The translations under genes were made by a program, and so were the position numbers. A DNA stretch of 64,000 bases from Istiophorus platypterus (Eukaryota; Chordata; Actinopteri; Istiophoriformes; Istiophoridae). Positions 59,601-64,000 of the stretch are shown piece after piece. Under the pieces are notes generated by a model that was given only the letters and a program-made list of their open reading frames with translations, was not told the origin of the DNA and searched no databases. The DNA lies in assembly GCA_016859345.1 (NCBI GenBank), contig CM029134.1, positions 14,830,560 to 14,894,559 of the forward strand, given 5' to 3'. The first letter of the stretch is position 1. Each line of letters opens with the position of its first letter.

Positions 59601-60536
59601 TCAAAAGAGGAAAAGATAAGTATACCAAAGATAAAGCAAAATATTAACAGCCAGGACCGAATCCCTCAATCAATTCACTCTCAGAAGAAATGGTGATAAA
59701 CGGACAAGTCAGCTATACCATGCATTCAATTGCAGCAAATGAGACACATCAACAATATGTTATTCTTTAATTCGCTATATTCCTTTTCTCAACTGACAAT
59801 CTACGTGTGAGCTTTTAAGGGAAACAGATACTACTCATACTTACACTGTTCATAAACACTCTATAAGTTAGTTAGTTACGTTATGGAAACAATGCACATT
59901 TGCAGGTAATAAATCACAATAAATATTATATAGTGACCAAGCAATTTGGAAAACAGAGAGAATAGACAGGAAAAGAGGAATTACTATCCAATGACAAAGT
60001 AGAAGAACAAGAAGAGGCAGGCAAACAAAACAAGCTTAACCTTAAGTTACAACTATCTGCTGCAAGCTTTTATAGTCTTTGATTTGAGAAAAAAAAAGCA
60101 AAACAGATATAGATAGAATAGTTGTTTTCTAAAGCTACTGCGATACCTTTTTCCCCGAAAATATCCCAGTAAATATGTCTACGAGGTTAAGATTGCTGTC
60201 TATGCTAAAGGTCGGGTCGTGGGAGGATCACTTTGAGGTTATATGTAAAACTCCAATACCATCATAAAACGTTTTGATACGCTAACAACACATTCATGCG
60301 CAAATATGTCTGTAGAAAAATATCAACTTAATATGCCAATATTAACAAAGGTATGTTTTTTTTTCTAATGATACTGTACAAGCATGGGAAACAAAATGAG
60401 AAATTATAGTGTATTTGACGGTCAGAAGGTCCAGATTAGATTAATTACAGAGGGAATATTTACATAACATTAAAAACACGTTATGGCTCGATGCTCACTT
60501 GACCAGGTAGCAAGGCTGCGGTGCACCTGCTCTCAC
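56671..60536. other. Gene-poor interval of about 3.9 kb between V17 and V16
   Basis: I find no open frame with recognisable protein sequence, no tail fragment, no RE1 match and no clear transposon on either strand. The DNA is AT-rich with short homopolymer runs (for example 58279-58289 and 58922-58934). It is by far the largest spacer in the window and marks the break between the homogenised gamma-type group and the divergent V17. Confidence 0.6.
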
Positions 60537-62921
60537 CTTCAGACTAGCTCTGTCTGCACTAGTGCGCCTCAGGGTATTTTTTTGATACGCTGCACTTCTC
60601 TGTTTCAGCGTGTCGGTGTCTGTGTTTGAGCCAAAACGGAAATCGCCTCTCCACGACCCCGTGGTCAAGAAGGAATCGTACCGTTCATCTTTCAGCAGGG
60701 TCCCACAACGACTTAAATCTGTAAAGCTAGGGGGGCAGTAGGTCGTGGGGAAAAGGGGGAGACTAGCGGGGGTTGATCGATAGACATACCCGGGCCGACA
60801 GAGCTTAAAATAAAACACCCCACTGATTAAAATGATGAAAAGAGAGCACACGGCTGACAGAGCGATAATCAAATAGAGCGTTAAGTTATCACTGTCCCGG
60901 GATACATCGGTAAACTCGAAAAGTTCCTTTAAAACAGGCAGATTGTCACCGATTACTACGCTGACAGTAGCAGTGGCGGAGAGAGATTCCGGCCCGTTGT
61001 CAGTTACTAAAACCACAACAGTTTGTTTCGGTTCATCGTCCTCCATGAACGCTCGCACTGTTCGGACCTCTCCTGTGTGCAGACCAACCACAAACAGGTT
61101 AGGCCGCGTTGCCCTGAGTATTGTGTAAGAAAGCCAGGCGTTGTGGCCCGAGTCGGCGTCCACGGCTACCACTTTAGTAACCAGGTACCCTCTAGGCGCT
61201 TCAACCGGCACAATATCTTCAGCGATGAACCCAGTGGTTTGAACGGGATAGAGGACAACAGGTGCATTGTCATTTTGGTCCTCAATAAAAACATGAATGA
61301 TGCAGGTAGTGGAGAGTGGGGGCTCGCCTCCATCTCGAGCTGTCACTTTGATTTGGAAGTGAACTGACTGTTCATAATCAAAGAGACGGGATGTGAAGAG
61401 CTCCCCCGTTTCCGAGTTAATGGTAAGAAAAGAGGACACTTGTGAGTTTGTGTCCTTCGATATTTGGTACAGTATTTTTGCATTGGATCCATCGTCGGTG
61501 TCCTCCGCTTTCACTTTAATCAAAAAAGTGCCAACGGGTTGGTTTTCCAAAATGTTGGCATTGTACTCGCCCTGGGAAAAAGTCGGGGGGTTATCATTTA
61601 TATCATTAACTACAATTGTTAGAACTTTTACACTGGAGAGTGAGGGAGAGCCCGCATCAGTGGCAGTGATGGTGATGTTATACTCTGCTTGAAGTTCCCT
61701 GTCTAATATTCCGTCAGTCACTAACATGTAATAGTTTTTGACCTCTGATGTAAATTTGAAAGGGACATTGTCGGAGATTGTGCACGTGACACGCCCACTG
61801 CTTCCGTTGTCCAGGTCATAAATATTAATCAGAGCAACCATAGTTCCTGGTTTAGAGTCTTCGGCCACATTAGCAGAGGCAGACTTTATTTCTATCACGG
61901 GCTTATTGTCATTTATGTCAATGACATCAATTATAAGTTTACAGTGAGAGGCCTGACCACCCCCATCTTTAGCCTGAACATCCAGCTCGTGCACATTGGC
62001 CTCTTCATAGTCAATGACACCTGCCACCCGTACTTCTCCACTCAGGGGGTTCATGTCAATAACTCCTCCCATCTTGTCTGACGGGTGACTGAAGGAGTAT
62101 GTTATCTCTCCATAAACACCTTCATCTAAGTCCGTGGCATTAAGTTTGGCTATGAGAGTCCCTACAGCCGAGTTCTCTGGGACAGAGGCTTTGTAAACTC
62201 TTTGACTAAAAACTGGGACATTATCATTGGCATCCAAAACACGGATATGGATAGACGCAGTCCCTGATCTGACTGGGTTTCCCCCGTCAACCCCACTAAT
62301 TTTCAGTACATGTTCAGCTTGTGCTTCCCGGTCCAAAGCCTTTTTAAGAGCGAGTTCCGGGTAAGCATTGCCGTTTATTTGGGTGATCATTTCAAGTGCA
62401 AAATGTTCATTCGGGCTCAGTTTATATTCACAGACAGAGTTGGTACCTAGATCGGGGTCATGCGCGCTCTCCAACGGAAAGCGCCTTCCCAACACAGTGG
62501 ATTCCACTAAATCTAAATTTATCTCTCCTGCAGCAAAAGCTGGACTGTTGTCATTTATATCTGCAATATCCAAAACTAAGCTGTACGCTTGAAGGGGATC
62601 TTCAAGCAAGAGCTGATACTGCAGGATGCAGTCAGTTGCCTGAGCGCAGAGCTCCTCTCGGTCCATCCGTTGGCTGATCAAAAGATTGCCTGACGCAGTG
62701 TCCAGTTCACACAGCTGGCTGGTCCCTTCTGCAACAACCCGGGCTCGACGAGCATCAAGCTCCTTCACTTCCAGCCCCAGATCCCGCGCAACATTCCCGA
62801 TAACCGACCCCCGCTGCATCTCCTCTGGAAGCACATAACGGACTTCTTCAAACGAAACACCAAAAAGGAGGCTGAACAACAAAAAATACAGCCACCATTT
62901 CAAATGTATGCCACGATCCAT
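60537..62921 (-). CDS. Divergent clustered-protocadherin variable exon V17
   Basis: A 795-residue exon from MDRGIHLKWWLYFLLFSLL at 62921 (A at -3, G at +4; the ATG at 62960 is weaker). EC1 starts EVRYVLPEEMQRGS, loop CAQATDC. Six EC repeats end in DINDN/DANDN/DQNDN motifs. EC6 (VVLYPVQTTGFIAEDIVPVE) aligns with the cluster but is clearly different, as is the helix (LYLIIALSAVCSLFIILISG). The tail (CRPGYVYRSTPASLPLF, RCGTLLKDERYDSFLTTGSW, TLRRTSADRASLK) has no CRTTDSRKS. It nevertheless ends in a phase-0 donor, AAG then GTGAGA at 60536, so it should splice to shared constant exons. It could be a C-type-like, beta-like or separate gamma subfamily member; I cannot tell which. Confidence 0.9.
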
Positions 62922-63110
62922 TTTTAAACATGCCTCAAAAAGCAAATATACTGTCGACATTATAGCTAAATCCTAAACATAGACATCACTATATCGAACT
63001 GAAAACGCTGCAGTAATCCAACGATTCCCTGCTTCTGTAGCTGAGTTAATCATGCTCTATTAGGGAAGCTGTCAGCTTGGATTCCTCTCTCTATCCCCAT
63101 TTCACCACTG

Positions 63111-63144
<34 letters not shown>
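63111..63144. repeat. (CT)n(CA)n microsatellite
   Basis: A CT run is followed directly by a CA run, about 190 bases upstream of the V17 start, inside its presumed 5' untranslated or promoter region. Confidence 0.95.
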
Positions 63145-63145
<1 letters not shown>

Positions 63146-63336
63146 CCGCACACAAAAACACACTAACTCACTCACTCTCACTCATACTCCCTTTCCCCCC
63201 CACCCCTACACACCCACACAAACATTATCAAGCATGCATACACAGCCGAGGGCTGTGTATGCCCGATATTCTAGTTCTAGTTCCACTGACACACATGAGA
63301 CTCGCCAAAGCATCCATGAGTTAGTCATTATAAAAG

Positions 63337-63350
63337 AGCGCCATCAAGAG
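63337..63350 (-). promoter_or_regulatory. Candidate CSE/CTCF-like element of V17
   Basis: The transcribed strand reads CTCTTGATGGCGCT. Placed against the common element CTCTAAGGGACGCT it agrees at 10 of 14 positions including CTCT and the CGCT core, and it is a good CTCF core match. It has the same orientation as the others but lies farther from the ATG (about 415 bases). From 63360 to 64000 I see no gene. Confidence 0.5.
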
Positions 63351-64000
63351 ACTGAGAGGATAATTACAACAGTTGACTGCGCAATATGCAACAATACACG
63401 TGCATTTTATTTGTTGGTGTGTTTCATATCATCTTGCAATAAAAAAAAAAAAACAAGATAAGATCAGGCAAATTCAGGTTGTGCTTACTTAATATCATAC
63501 AGGTTGAATAACATCCATGTTTGAAGTAGCAAAGGATGGATCCAGTAAAAGCAACACCTGACCAATATAATACAAAACTATACAATACTTTTGTAGTAAA
63601 TAGTACCCTTGTAGAGGTTACAGTGCGTGGGTTTTATATCCTAGTTTTATTTATCTATTTTTTTATTGTAATCCTTCTGAAAAAGTGATGTTACTAATAT
63701 TCTCAGACTAGTTCGCGGTGTTACAATGCACATGAACATAACACACTCCTGCTGTGAGATGTGAGATGTGAAATGACAACTTTGTGTGTACTTTGCACAC
63801 AAACTCCCCGGGTCACCACATTCTATAGCATTATGTCATTGTAAACCAGCAAGTTTCTGAATACTATGAACTCCAAGGAACAAAGGTGGGCCTGCAGCAC
63901 AGACTCCATTACAAGTAGGAATATTTTCCTGTGTTGCTGAGGAAGTTTAGATTTTAAACCATTTCTACTGCGTTTGTTCTCTTCACATCAATCAGATTCT

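Overview
The window is a vertebrate clustered-protocadherin locus, almost certainly from a ray-finned (teleost) fish, and it is read entirely from the minus strand. It holds 17 complete large variable exons and the start of an eighteenth. I label them V0 to V17 by increasing coordinate; transcription runs from V17 towards V0. Each complete exon is 2.4 kb, has no introns, and encodes a signal peptide, six cadherin repeats (EC1-EC6), one membrane helix and a short cytoplasmic tail. Each ends in a phase-0 splice donor, so each is an alternative first exon meant to join shared constant exons. Those constant exons are not in the window and should lie beyond position 1. V0-V16 carry the CRTTDSRKS tail motif typical of gamma-type protocadherins. 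I cannot decide between the teleost pcdh1 and pcdh2 duplicates. Teleost assignment rests on the very strong homogenisation of EC6, membrane helix and tail, on compact spacing of about 3 kb per exon, and on an L2-type LINE relic.

Layout. V0-V4 (1-14562) form one subgroup: they start QVxYSIPEEM, V1-V4 share EC5 as well as EC6, and several share a promoter element. V5-V16 (16009-56452) form a second, QIRYSIPEEM-like subgroup. It includes a near-identical tandem pair (V11/V12), a near-identical pair separated by an unrelated member (V13/V15 around V14), and two members (V5, V9) with a different cytoplasmic tail. A gap of about 4 kb without genes (56671-60536) separates these from V17, a divergent single exon with its own tail and no homogenised 3' end.

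Regulation visible in the DNA. Upstream of V0-V4, V6-V15 lies the conserved protocadherin promoter element (CSE), which reads as a CTCF-like motif in the direction of transcription. V5, V16 and V17 carry weaker versions. Downstream of at least ten exons, just inside the intron, is a match to the RE1/NRSE silencer bound by REST/NRSF. Two further exons have RE1 halves at a wider spacing. Each gene is therefore bracketed by a promoter CTCF-type site and an intronic REST-type site.

How the genes work together. In this family each neuron selects a few variable exons by promoter choice, splices them to the common constant exons, and displays the resulting isoforms as adhesive homophilic recognition tags. 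Here the recognition domains (EC1-EC4) vary between exons, while the membrane-proximal part is kept uniform, apparently by gene conversion. Broken leftover tails beside V5 and V8 look like scars of that process.
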